From Pomphorhynchus laevis (lineage: Eukaryota; Acanthocephala; Palaeacanthocephala; Echinorhynchida; Pomphorhynchidae), in NCBI GenBank assembly GCA_012934845.2, contig WNNJ02000654.1, positions 1-64,000 on the forward strand: a stretch of 64,000 nt of DNA, written 5' to 3'. The notes beneath the pieces are model-generated. The model made no database searches. It was not told the origin of the DNA and saw nothing but the letters and a program-made list of their open reading frames with translations. Shown here in pieces: positions 11,829 to 24,800 of this stretch. Each line of letters begins with the position of its first letter. Within the stretch, counting starts at the first letter, position 1. The translations under genes were made by a program, and so were the position numbers.

Positions 11829-12219
11829 ACTCGTGATTCAATTTTCGGGAACAGCTACCGTAATGCTTACAAATACTGTATAAATGCTACGGTACCGTCA
11901 TCGGTAATGACATCAAGTGCAAATATCAGAGATCCGGATTACAGCTCGACAAAACAATCTATGAAAACATAATTCCAGTTTATGGAATATGAAATTGAAA
12001 TTTATGGGCCGATAAATTTATCAACCCAAAAACGCAATATATTGTGGATATAGTTGCGGAAAAGTCCTTATTAAAACGAAATGTTCAAAAATGGGGTAAA
12101 ATTTCTGCTGCCTATCGCCAAGACACTGAAAAGAAATTAAAATCGGGAATGCATTAGATTATCTCGAAATTTCACAGTTGGACAGAGCCAGAGCAGGACA
12201 AAAATTATAAAAGGCAAGC
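11829..12219 (+). other. Unassigned coding-like relic (copy 2)
   Basis: Duplicate of 4520-4910. Confidence 0.25.
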
Positions 12220-12803
12220 AATTAAATAAAAAATATGACCGTTTATGACCGTTGTCTTTTTATTTTTATATTTCGTTATTTTTTGTGTTTTTAAAATCAA
12301 CGAAATAGTATATTTATTAATTTTCATATTTCGTTAGCTTTTGTCAGCATAACTACTTGTTTATTCATCATCAAAATCATTTATTTTTAAGAGCATTAAT
12401 GGCCAATATGAAATAAAGTTGAAATATATCATTAGATTTCGCACGCATTGAATTGTAAAGCATCAACTTAATAAAGTACTGAAGGTTGATAACACACCCT
12501 TTTTCATACAATTTTACTAATTTATATAATCCCAGTACATTATGTAATATAAACTTGTATTAATTTGTATATTAATATAATATATTAATATTTGAATTTA
12601 ATATATTAAATGCTATGGTTTAATTTACAAATGATCGAATGACATAATTTTAATGGATGTAAAATCAGAAAGATTCCGTATTGAATGATTACACAATCCT
12701 TGAGTGAGGAATACAGCCTCAATATTGATTATATCTACATAACCGTGATATCGGTTTGCAATCAACAGAGAGGCATTACTCAACAACTAGTCGTAATGAC
12801 TAC

Positions 12804-12871
12804 TTGATTCTGCAATCTCTGCTTAAAGTTTCGAACGAGTGTCGCGATTTGAAACTACTTTGATAACGCAT
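12804..12871 (-). CDS. Weak candidate exon (copy 2)
   Basis: Duplicate of 5495-5562; same splice-like edges. Confidence 0.25.
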
Positions 12872-12999
12872 CTAACTGGCAGTCAACAAGAATTCACGTT
12901 TACCATATAATTAGGGATTTTAATACTTGATGTATATTTAGTTTAAAAACCTAACTTTTCATTAAAACAAAGTCAAGGCAGTAACTATAGGATAATTAC

Positions 13000-13037
13000 C
13001 TAAGCTTGATGAGTTTGAAGTGTGTCTGCTCTTTTTC
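13000..13037 (-). CDS. Weak candidate exon (copy 2)
   Basis: Duplicate of 5691-5728. Confidence 0.25.
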
Positions 13038-13111
13038 CTTTGAATAATTATTTGTTTTCGTGGCTACGATTAAATCACTAATCGAAAAATAGTGGCAAAG
13101 TAAATGTGTAC

Positions 13112-13201
13112 CATCAGATGAACGTTGTTGTCAAAGTAATCCTTTCCTGACTTCGTGTGGGGACGAAGTGATCGATACGGTTCAAGAAATAATGTATCGT
13201 T
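13112..13201 (-). CDS. Candidate exon, phase 0-0 (copy 2)
   Basis: Duplicate of 5803-5892. This is the first plausible minus-strand exon after FERM exon 11 (15808), and the phases agree (0 to 0). If it belongs to the FERM transcript, the intron between them contains the whole 351-bp hammerhead array in sense orientation. Confidence 0.4.
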
Positions 13202-14377
13202 CTAAGCAAAATTTCATAATTAAAAGGCGCCTTTTATAGCAAAATTAAATCTTTGCAATTGTGCGATTCTATTAATAATCATTGCACGTTTTCTGCTTAC
13301 GTTGCTAATGGAAATTATCAATAAAAAGAAAATAGCAGAGTGTGAGAAATAAGCTTGTTATCAAAACAACGTCTAGCAATACAAAATATAGCAAATTTGA
13401 TTAATACTTGCTTTACTATAAAAATATCGTTTTTTAGATTAGAGAAATGATGCCAATACGGGGTAACAAACATTAAATCATTGGTTACTGTAACGCCATA
13501 ATTGCCATTCGAAAACGCAAACTAAAATAGCGTTGAATAGAGGACAAATGTTCAATCAAATTTTATACTTTCAAATTTGATAATTGAAAATCTTAATTAC
13601 GTTTTTCACATTGCAATGAAATTTAGTGGAATATTGAATTAGATTATATTGTTTAAGTTATTTAAAATGAGTGTTTTCTAATTGTTATAAAATATAATTT
13701 TAATAAAATTATTTTAAAGATATAATGATAATTATGTTTCTTATATATAAATGGAATCACGTCAGGAAGAAACACACTATGTTAAGCACACTAAAATAGA
13801 TACACACTATGTGCTTAACATACACACTATGTTAAACACACTAAAATAGATTTTGAAAAAAAACAGACAACTTTATAGGGAAAAATTATCAGACACCAAG
13901 CTAATCATTTTCAGAAAAATTACCAGAAATAGCATGCGCAACTGAATTAGCATTTTTCGTTATAAGTGATCTGATTACTATATCATAAATAGGCGATTGA
14001 AGCAGGGTGAATTTCAATTATAAATTAATCACTGATTAAAATACGTTAATTCCAGTAAACGAAAATTACTTCAATAGCAAAATATCACAGAAACAACAAG
14101 AAGCAATTATCACAAACAGCTTCAGTGTTCAAATGATTTCGCATTTTAAACGTAAATGAACGTTTAAACAGTAAAGGGTGTATCTTCCTGACCGCTCAAT
14201 TACAAGCCTTACATTTTCTAACTCAATAAGATTAAGTTACATTTTAACTCAATAAATAATAAAGTCATTAAATATAGTTGCATTATTGACTAGCGTGATC
14301 GAGTTAAGTTTTTGAAAGATATTAATAAATAAGGTTCATGCTATTAGCAAAGCAAGAATTCCAAAAAATCAGTATTT

Positions 14378-14382
<5 letters not shown>

Positions 14383-14437
<55 letters not shown>
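14383..14437. repeat. TA microsatellite (copy 2)
   Basis: About 27 TA units adjoining the second 351-bp array; about 30 bp shorter than the copy-1 tract. Confidence 0.95.
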
Positions 14438-14442
<5 letters not shown>

Positions 14443-14515
14443 GTTTGATTCAACCAGGACTGTCGATTACACCTATCTGCTTTTCTCTATATATAGAGAA
14501 TTTCATGCTTCTACA

Positions 14516-14564
14516 CTGCAAGACGGCGTACCGTTTCGGCTTTGAGAAGCCTCATCAGTTGCAG
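14516..14564 (-). ncRNA. Type I hammerhead ribozyme, unit 3
   Basis: Same core, stems I-III and GUC site as 7242-7290, with no changes across the 49 nt. Confidence 0.93.
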
Positions 14565-14866
14565 CAATACAGTGTATACACATGAAAAACATACTATATA
14601 TAGATTAAAGCAGAAAGAATTCACTATATGCTAATTGCATGACGTAGCTTGCGCTTTCGAAGTCAATGCAATGCAGTGAATTCTTTTCAGTGTAATAGAC
14701 ATCAGCGGGATCACTAAATGACCAATATAATAGATTACAAAGGAAACAGTACCGCCGCCTGGGATCCTCGCAGGACCAATATATAAATAAAAGGTTTGAT
14801 TCAACCAGGACTGTCGATTACACCTATCTGCTTTTCTCTATATATAGAGAATTTCATGCTTCTACA

Positions 14867-14915
14867 CTGCAAGACGGCGTACCGTTTCGGCTTTGAGAAG
14901 CCTCATCAGTTGCAG
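14867..14915 (-). ncRNA. Type I hammerhead ribozyme, unit 4
   Basis: Same 49-nt ribozyme, 351 bp from unit 3. Units 1-4 are identical over this stretch. Confidence 0.93.
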
Positions 14916-15308
14916 CAATACAGTGTATACACATGAAAAACATACTATATATAGATTAAGGCAGAAAGAATTCACTATATGCTAATTGCATGACGTAGCT
15001 TGCGCTTTCGAAGTCAATGCAATGCAGTGAATTCTTTTCAGTGTAATAGACATCAGCGGGATCACTAAATGACCAATATAATAGATTACAAAGGAAACAG
15101 TACCGCCGCCTGGGATCCTCGCAGGACCAATATATAAATAAAAGGTTTGATTCAACCAGGACTGTCGATTACACCTATCTGCTTTAATATCTGCACCTTT
15201 TATTTATATATTGGTCCTGCGAGGATCCCAGGCAGCGGTACTGTTTCCTTTGTAATCTATTATATTGGTCATTTAGTGATCCCGCTGATGTCTATTACAC
15301 TGAAAAGA

Positions 15309-15800
15309 AAATCGAGTTGATTCTTAAAATATTCGATAACAAATATGGAACTCATTTCCAATGCTTGAATCTAAATAATTAAGCGCATTAAGACACAATT
15401 ATCTTTTAGTTGAAATTACTACCTGTATAAAACATTATAATTAAAATGTTTGGATTAAATGTTTCTAATTAAAATGACAGAATTTTATTAAAATTTATTA
15501 TAATAAATTTTATGAATTATGGACAGTTATGAATTTCAAACATAGCAATTGAACCCTTAATACTTATCATTTAAACACATTCTTGTCGTTGATTTTAATA
15601 GCTTTTTTAATTAATAAATAATAATTGAAATTTTAAATAATAATTTATTTTTAATTAATACATTTCACATTTTATAGAATTTAATTATAAATCATTGAAT
15701 TAAAATAATATATTATAATTTAATTAAAAACGAGATTAAACATTTTAGCAAGCAAATATAATTGTGCAATATTGAGACCAATAATTGTGTGATATCAAAA
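15309..15800. other. AT-rich spacer, no gene seen
   Basis: Low-complexity A/T sequence between the 351-bp array and FERM exon 11. It would be 3' UTR or intron of the FERM gene. No clear AATAAA signal close to the possible stop at 15802-15804. Confidence 0.3.
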
Positions 15801-15807
15801 ATCATAC

Positions 15808-15883
15808 CACATCATTATTGAGTTGTGGCACTAGAGTACTATAGACACTTGCATGACTAGGTGATGGTGAAGGAAACCTAGAT
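15808..15883 (-). CDS. FERM gene exon 11
   Basis: After a 46-bp intron: SSRFPSPSPSHASVYSTLVP and then QLNNDV, a Ser/Pro-rich tail. It ends at GTG|GTATGA: either a donor in phase 0 or the natural stop after two more codons. Confidence 0.65.
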
Positions 15884-18800
15884 CTATTAAGAGCACGGTA
15901 AACAAAGCTACAACTGAAATATTACTTACGATTCTGATATACAGTTGCAAAACGAAAAGCTATCACTCCGCTTGCAATCGTGCTTGTCATACTGTTGACG
16001 GATATTTACAATCTGAGTTTCGCTTGGTTGATCTGAATCTAGGCCTATTTTGTCTTCGTCATCTTTGCGACTCTGAAGTTCATTTCTAAATTTTTAAAAG
16101 ATTTAGTGTTTGAAAATAGAATCGATGTGACAATCACGAATGTGCTATATAATTAACAAATAAATTAACAAAAATTATAGATCATTTACTAATTAATTTA
16201 CTTTGATGAATCCTAAAATTTGTAATCATAAATAATATTTAAATACCAATATTTTATTAACCGATAAAATAAAATGCATTAATTTAAACGTAAAATAAAA
16301 ATGCCATTGCAATTTGTAAATTAGCTAATAATTTAATGTAATTTACTCTATTAATGTAAATTATTTTGAATTTCTAAATATTTTCAGAGCTCACAAGCAT
16401 TTTTTTTACTTAAATTGATTGAACAAAAGCTGACAATAATTTGAATCATTATGTTTTCAATGTATAAATATTACAATTATATTAATTTTAAAATTAATAT
16501 ATTTCTCATTTATCAAAATACTTGAAAATATTTAGATTATTTAAGTACTTAATGCTATCGGAATTGAAATTCCAATGACAAATCAAACTATAATGTAGAA
16601 TTTAATAAATGTAGAAAAAATATAAATTTTAGTTTATTTTTTTAATTTTTTAATTAATGTTTTTATATAATTTTTTAACTTTTAAACCATAATAAATAAG
16701 TGACGTTTATAATTTCTTAACCAAAATCTTAAAATTTACCTTTTATGACTTCTTGCTGGGTCACAAAGTTGAAATGCCATTCGCGTTGTAAAATGTGGCC
16801 TAAAACGTGTTGTTATTAAATTTTTATTTAATTTTAATTTAATTTTTAAATTAATTTAACTGTAAAGTTAATAACAATTGGCAAATATATATTTATAAAT
16901 AAAATTAATATCGGTGGTTCTCACTCATTTAATATATAATGAAATTCTATAACAGTTCTAAAGATCGTATGCCTCTAAAATAAAATGAACTGTAAAACCA
17001 AATGCATACCGGAATGTGATATGAAAACTCGATTTTGAGTTTGTAATATACAAAGAGGTTTATGTAAACTTTTAAACGATACTGTGGATACACGAGGGCG
17101 ACAAGTGACATTTATCTATTTAAATATATTTTAAAAATTTGAATATAAAAAATTCTTTAAATTTTAAAAGCACTAAAAATACTTCTGAGTTAAATTTTTT
17201 ATAAAAAATAATTTTATTTTTAATATTCTCCTGTGAATGTTAATCACAATTGAATGTTAATCATGATTTATCAGTCAGTTAGCATACGAAGTCCGTTATT
17301 CAGTCCGTAAGCATACGTAGTTCCTTTTTCAGTCCGTTAGAATACGTAGCTATTCTAACGGACTGAAATTATTCTATTATTAATTTAATGGTATACTTTG
17401 CGACTAATTCATTGGGACTTTGCATATTGTTATTACAACGGACTATTTGTGACTGCGAATATACGATTTATATTTACAGACAGATAGTAAAGATAGTATT
17501 ATGGTTAATAAAGCATAGAAGTATTAAAGATTTAAAAAAGACAAAATTGACGAGTTATAAAAACAACATATTAATTTTTTATCGATTTCATCATTTATCA
17601 TTCATTTATCATTCATCCGAGTGTTTTCAATTAAAGCATTTTTATAAGTTGCTAGCAGATCGTTGTTACTTATACTTTGATGCTTGATATATAAATTATT
17701 TTAATAAATTCACATGCTATATTAAATAATATATATAATATATTATATTATATATTAAATTCACATAATATTGGTGATAATATGCGATACGATAAAAATA
17801 TATATTAAGGTGTTTAGATAGCACTAAATTCGAATTCGAGCAAATAAAGTTTAATAAAAATACAAAAAAAGAAATGCTCAGCAAAACTAAAATTCAAAAA
17901 ATCTAAATTTAAAAATTTCCAAACAATTCTAGATTTTAGAATTATCAATTTTAGAATTCTTGACTTTTGGCATTATCTGAATAGTCTTAAGGGATAAAGA
18001 TAATTTATATTACAACACACAAGTAGATGTTATTATCAAACCATCAATAAGTTATCAAAATTAGCCAAACTATTAAGCGAAAATAAAATTAAATAAATAA
18101 TGGCTACATTTTAAAAGAAAATTCGCTATTCTTACATTGAAAAAGTCAACAAAATACCTTGAATGACGCTCGTTAAGAGATAAATCTCTATGTTTTAAGT
18201 CAAAAGTGATTCTAGGAAATATTCCGTGAAGCATACTGCTTGCATTTTCTTCTTTAATTCGGAAGAATGCATGATGGTCAACACAAGATTTCCATAGGGA
18301 TTTACTCGCTTGGTATGATGATAAAATCAAAGAAATTATACTATCCGTTTTGTTGCTCTAAATTTAAACCAAATTAATATACCACCAAATTAATATAACA
18401 AAATTTATATAAATTTAATAAATTTAACAAATTTATATAAATTAAATTATTATATATTTTATTTTTCCGGACTTTACAACACCTCCAGAAGACGAAAACA
18501 CTATCGGTGTGAATTAGCCCTCTCCACAGTTACAATACGTTCAAGGTAACGGGCGGATTTGCTCGATTTGTGATAGCTGTGGACTGATGAAGGCGATCTA
18601 TCGAAATAATAAGCAGCATGACAATTGAATATAGCGACGTCCATCAAGACGCGCTCGCTTCGTCTTCAGAACAGACACGTGCACACGTCATCAAGTCTCG
18701 CTTCACTATCACGTGAGGTTGTAGGTGACTCGTACTGAATAGAGGAGTCTATAGAACTCAGCACGGGATCAATTGCAACACACGGAGTGACTTCAGTCAA

Positions 18801-21800
18801 GAGGTTGGCAAGTGTGTCAAGTATTAGGTTATGCCTTATGATTGTGAGTGAGTCTCTACCGCACGAGAGCGAGTAAACTGTGTATTCTCAGATCCACAAC
18901 TACTATGTGCACTGCATCCGTAGGTGTTAGTTCATATCGACCATTAACAGCGTCCCAAAACTCATAAGGGGATAAACGGATCCCGTCTGCTTCGAATAGT
19001 TTTGTTGTCAACCAATTCGACGCTCCTTTCTCCGACGCAAATTCTAGAAATGGAAATGTTACCGCATCACTGATTTCAATTATTTGAGCGCAACGTCGTT
19101 TAATTGTAAGTTTCTATTTATGGGTTTGGCGATATAAGTACGCTGTCCCTTACTGTTTGAAGCATGTGATCAGAAAGCACGCAGAGACCATTAATATTCT
19201 TTATCAGGTTCGACATAGTAGTCTAAGATTCCGAGCCAACTCAGTCGAGCCGGAAGGCTAAAAATTTGCCTAAGTGTGTCGGGTAAGTTTGATATAACGG
19301 TAATTCTAGGGATCAAGCTGTGACGGATATGTTCTTCGAGTGTCTGAAACTGATCGGATCGAAAACGACAAGTCCTCTTCGCGTAGGTCATCTTATGTTG
19401 GAGTGAGTATGTCAGAGCATCGTACGCGACTTGTGGGTCGAAAATAGCAATATCCACTAGCTCCTGTACACATTTAGACCATCTGTTTACTTAACGGGCA
19501 ATCCAATCCTCCATAAAGAATTCATCTCTAATTGGAGATCCCAATATTTCTACGCCATTCGTACAGATATGCACATAAGTAGAATAAAAACATGCATGGG
19601 CTTAGTTCACGAATTCCGGGTGGACAGTAATTGACATTTTAAAGGATTTATGTTATACCCATACGCTCCACCATCCCTCATTATGATATTAAAAACTGAT
19701 TGGCATTCTTCGACGGTTCCAATGAAATTTGCATCATCCGCCTACCATTTCTGTTCAATCAAGGAAATGTGAGCTTGAATTCGCACAATAAGCGGACGAA
19801 ACGCGGCAGCGCATGCGGCTATTGCTAAGGGATCACCCTGAGTGAAACCTTCGTCAAAAGTCTAAATTGCCTCCTTAATAGCCAGTAGACCTCCTTCCCC
19901 GTACAAGTTAGATAGAATAGTTGAAAGCGCAGGACAGATAAGCGGCATGTTGGTCAATGCAACCTTCCTATTTAGTAGGTTAAACGCATTCTTTGCGTCT
20001 AGTATCAAAATGCAGGAACTTTCGCGCTCTTGAAATCGCTTCCGTAGCTAGTGAACGAGGAATTCAGTTTCACACTTTTGCCCGACACAAAGTTGTGTGA
20101 CACCAGCGAAGTGTTGTAGGTGATCATCTATGAGTTTAAGAATAGTCTTGCCAATTATTCGTCGAGGTACGTAGCATATTCCGATTGGTCAGACATCAGG
20201 ATCTTTGTTTAAAGCAATCAGCATGCTAGCAGTGAATCCGACAACAGCCGTTAGTGTACCATATTTAATGCCAAACAAATGGCAAGGTCGGCAAGTGAAG
20301 TAGCGAGAGCCGACGAGTCACACCCGAATTTATTAATGAATGTTCGCCGCATCCAGGCATCCGCATCCGAGAGAACGGCACTTCTCTTCGTTCGGAGTGA
20401 GGCTTTCTTGATTTCATCCATATCAATTGTCTTAAACATTATATGATGAAAGGAGAGAATGTCGTGGAGATGCTCTATCAATACAGTATTTGAATTCATT
20501 TTAGCGGATCTTGGGTACTTTTCTTTGATAAGCTATCAAACAGCTTTTATATTTTAAAAAAAATAATAACAATTTAATATGAAAAACTAAGTTGTAGCCT
20601 AATTCTAGCTGACTTATTTTTAAGCATTATAGAGCATGAATTTGTTCATAACTGTTTAAAAAATAAATCTAAATTATATAAAGATATGAAATATATGTTT
20701 TGATATATTGATGATATATATTTGTATTTAATTCTAATAATTTTTATTCAATTAGTGAACAAATTTATCCAGAAAGCCTTATTCTTAACAAAACCAATAT
20801 TGATGATAAAGAAGGTGTATATCTAGATATGAACATTAAATTAACATTAATTAAAACTACTATTAATTTATATCGTAAAGATGACATATTTAAATTTACA
20901 AGAAACATATTTTTGCATGAGCATTCATGCATACCATATAATATAAAATATAATACATTAAATAATGAAGATATGGCTGACTTATTATTGCTAACTTATT
21001 ATAGCTGACTAATTTTTATGCTTTATAGAATATGAATTTATTGCAGTATCATGTAACATGCTACCTTGGTAATGGTGGCATGTTTAAATTTACAAACTAT
21101 ATATCTTTATTTTTATATAGTATAAAAAAAGTAGGCTCAGTTATATGATCTGATTTGTTCTATTATTGATCTATGGACTTTGTTTTCCCGGTAATATGAC
21201 ATGTCAGAGATAATGAAACTATCTATTATTGATACGACCTTGTTATTTTCTGCTGTTTTCAAGCAAGTTTGATGATTTTTCATTTTCTTATGTAGAATTA
21301 TAATCTCAAAATATTCTTAAAATATTAAGTTTACAATATATATATGAGTCAACAAAATATTATTAAAAATAAATTAATATTTCGGCTACTAAAATAGTAG
21401 CCGAAACTAGTTTCGGCTACTAAAATTTAAATATCAAAGTATATTATCCATAAATTTATCCGCTTAAGAGTTTTAATTTATTTTTAATAATATTTTGTTG
21501 ACTCATATATATTATATATTATAATAATTATTTATTATCTTTATCTTAATTTATTTAAAAATAAATTAAAACTCTTAAGCGGATAAATTTATGGATAATA
21601 TACTTTGATATTTAAATTTTAGTAGCCGAAACTCGAAACTTGAAATTGTGATCTATTATTTATTATAAAGATTAATTTGAATAATTAAGTTATATGATAA
21701 ATATTAAAATTTTAAAAATTGCAACAATTTGCTTCTGCTTTTTTTATGAATATGTAATAATATTGGTTTTCTTCAAAATCATTTAAATAATTTAAGAGGC

Positions 21801-24800
21801 ATATTTTAAACTAGGTTACTATAAAAATAACATCAAACAGATAATAGTAAAATATATAAATTTACACAATAATATAAAGAATATATTTAAACTCTTAAAT
21901 GCCAAATTTTTATGGATGGATAATAAATAATATACTTTGTATTAGAATAAGATACTAGATAGTTATTTCAGAGGAAATACATTATTAGCATGTATTTAGC
22001 CCCCTGCTATGTTGGGTAGTTGAGGAGTTAGGGGCCGAAACCTGATAGCATAGCAGTTCCTCCTGATGACCTCTAATTCTTATTCTGATACAACGTCTGT
22101 TATTTATTAGTCAATTCATAAAAATGACGTTTATTTTAAATTTCATTTTTTTAACTTGATTTAAATTATAGAAAATCTAAAAACAATTATTAATTTTATT
22201 ATTTAATTATTAAATTTTGATTTAGCATTATTATGTTTTGTTTATTTTATAATTATATAACAATACGTAGACTCAGTTAGCTGATTTAATTTATCATGTA
22301 TTTGATAATATCATCACACTAAAAATTTTATAGTTGGTATATTCGACTCCGCTGATTCAAATAATATGAAAACAATCGGTGTAGTAGTTGAAAAATTTGA
22401 GAAAAAAAAGTTTTTATCTCATACATAGAGCAATGCATTCATCAAAATATATAATTATATATTATTTTATAAAATTTATAAAGCTAAAATTTAAAATTGA
22501 AATTTAAAATAAAAGTCAAGTTTTATGAGTTGTCTAATAAATAACAGAAGATGTATCAGAATAAAGATTAAAAGACTTGAGGAGGAACTGCTTGACAGAG
22601 GTTATATAAAGGAAAACAAAGTCCACATGTCAATAAAAAATTGCCAGTAGAACAAATCATATCAGATAACTAAATCTACGTATTTTATATATAAATAACG
22701 ATGCATAATAAATAATTATAAAAATTTTATACAATATATTTATATCAAATTAAAATTTAAAATTGAAATTAAAAATAAAAGTAATTTTTATGAATTGACT
22801 AATAAATAACATACGATGTATCAGAATATAAAAAATCAGGATTAGAATATGTTGCATCTATTGTGTGAAACGACTGGATTATATCACAAACACGAAAAAC
22901 GCTATTTGTGTGATACTACGCAAATTAAGCGTAAATGCTTAAAAAATTATTTATACACAGCTTTATCAAATTTAAGATTATAATGCCGCAAAAATCACAT
23001 TTCGAATCTATGGTTATCGGCTTAGCATATAAACAAAAATAAGAAAAAAATAGTATCCTTATTTTTAAAATAAGTAGACAGACAATCAATTTCAATTGAA
23101 AGCAAAATTTAATACTTAAAAATATTGTATATAAACGTAAATGGTGATTTAAGCCAAAATCTGATAATCTAAGAAGTGAATTTTAGATATTTGTGTAGCT
23201 ATAGTTTTACTTTGAATATCAGACTTTAAGATCATCAATATAAAATAATAAAAGTACAATACAAGAATTTAAAGTACACTTTGCATTATTATTTTTTCAA
23301 AATTATAATTTACAAAATAATATGTAATTTAAAAATTTAATATTCAATTTAAACTTAAATTGAATTTAATATAAATTTTTTATTAAAATTTAATTTTTAT
23401 ATTAAATTTTATATTAGCTTATATTATTTTTGTTCAAGTAAAAAATTTAATTTTATTTAAAGCTTTTTAATAATTTTAAATTAATGTTATATTTTATATA
23501 AAATTGTATATTAATACAATTATAATATAAATATAATTATGTTCAAATATAATGCGTTATATATGGGTTATAAAATTAATAATTTAAACAAAAAAAAAAC
23601 AAAATATCTTTTAGATTCATTTATCTAAATGTATTACTAAATTTTGGTGTAAACTTAAAGATGTCGATCTTGTAAGGAATTATTTGCTTTTAAGATCACA
23701 TTTATAAACATATTAAATAATACAAGACAATTCCATTACCATCTTAATAATATTGACTACCACACTTTGACTCAGAATTGTGAACGCTTAAACAAGACTA
23801 CAATCATTTCTTCGTAAGCCTAAATTTTCACCAATTTTAGATTACAGCCTATCAGCAATTAATTAAATTCTTAGCTCAAAAAAATAAATTACATAACAAT
23901 TATAATATAGATATGATCTAATATCTATTACAACATATCATTTAATCCTTCAATCTATGGTGATCTCTAATCCATATTATAATACATTGTATTGATATAA
24001 AAACTCAATCTCAATAGGGCCGAAACTTTATAATGTATAAGTTCTTCCTGATGACCTCTGATCATTATTCTATTACATCGTCTGTTATTTAATAATACTA
24101 ATATTTAATTAATATTATATTAATTTATATTATAATTATTACCTAATAATAACGAATTTGACTAATTATAATATAGATATAGATATAATAAAATATATAT
24201 TATAATATATTACACTATCATATCTATTTTATGTATTATAATATAAAATATTACAATTTATTATAACAATATATTATTAATTATAATAATATACTGTTAT
24301 AATATATTACCCATAATTCCAGCCTGGTGTAATCACGGTTTTCACTTAGTGGTAATCATTTAAATTTGTGAAGTAAAGTTATTTATGACACTATAAGTGA
24401 GAAAGACAAAGGTTTACTTACCAAAAGTAAAAGTCGAGAAGGATAGTCATCGCATGACTAAAGAGTAAGTTTAATACAAATAGTATCAACTCAACATGTG
24501 TACATACCACACCACGCAATAAAAATATTAAAAAATGTCGTCTTCTAAAAGATATCTTTGCAATTTGGTTCCTAAAATAACAAGTAATTATTAACTTAAT
24601 TAAATAGATGTAAGCTTAGAGGACTATAACATTAGTTTCAAAAACATATCTTTTACACGTTATGAAAAATTAAAGTCCACAAACACGTCATGTGAAAAAA
24701 CTATTTATCGATTTTTCAATTCGTCCATTTATCAATTTTAATAAATTTGTCTATTTATCAATTTTAATGAATTTGTAACAACAATAATGTTAATTTATAA

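Larger units (their letters stand above)
7801..15184 (+). repeat. Tandem segmental duplication, copy 2
   Basis: This is the second copy of the 7.3-kb unit, offset +7310 at its start and +7309 after the one-base indel near 2118. It ends in a shorter TA microsatellite and a longer 351-bp array (two full units and a stub) than copy 1. Its internal features are listed separately because each is a distinct locus. Confidence 0.95.
14438..15308 (-). mobile_element. 351-bp hammerhead repeat array, copy 2, with inverted partial unit
   Basis: Units start at 14438, 14789 and 15140 (period 351). The third stops after ~45 bp at 15184, and 15185-15308 is the reverse complement of the end of a unit plus its AAAGG start. 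On the ribozyme-sense minus strand the order is: inverted partial unit, stub, two full units, TA tract. Penelope-like elements are known for direct terminal repeats plus an inverted partial copy, so this arrangement supports a Penelope-dependent retrozyme. No ORF. Confidence 0.85.

Noticed and set aside
7164-15184. CRISPR array
   Set aside because: The repeats are 351-bp contiguous units without unique spacers, and the DNA is from an animal.
7164-15308. The 351-bp units as plain satellite DNA
   Set aside because: Only two short arrays, precise ribozyme conservation, adjacency to a TA tract and an inverted partial unit argue for a mobile element; simple satellite origin is still possible but explains less.
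17388-17687. 99-residue plus-strand frame in FERM intron 9
   Set aside because: Composition follows the AT-rich background; no recognisable motif.
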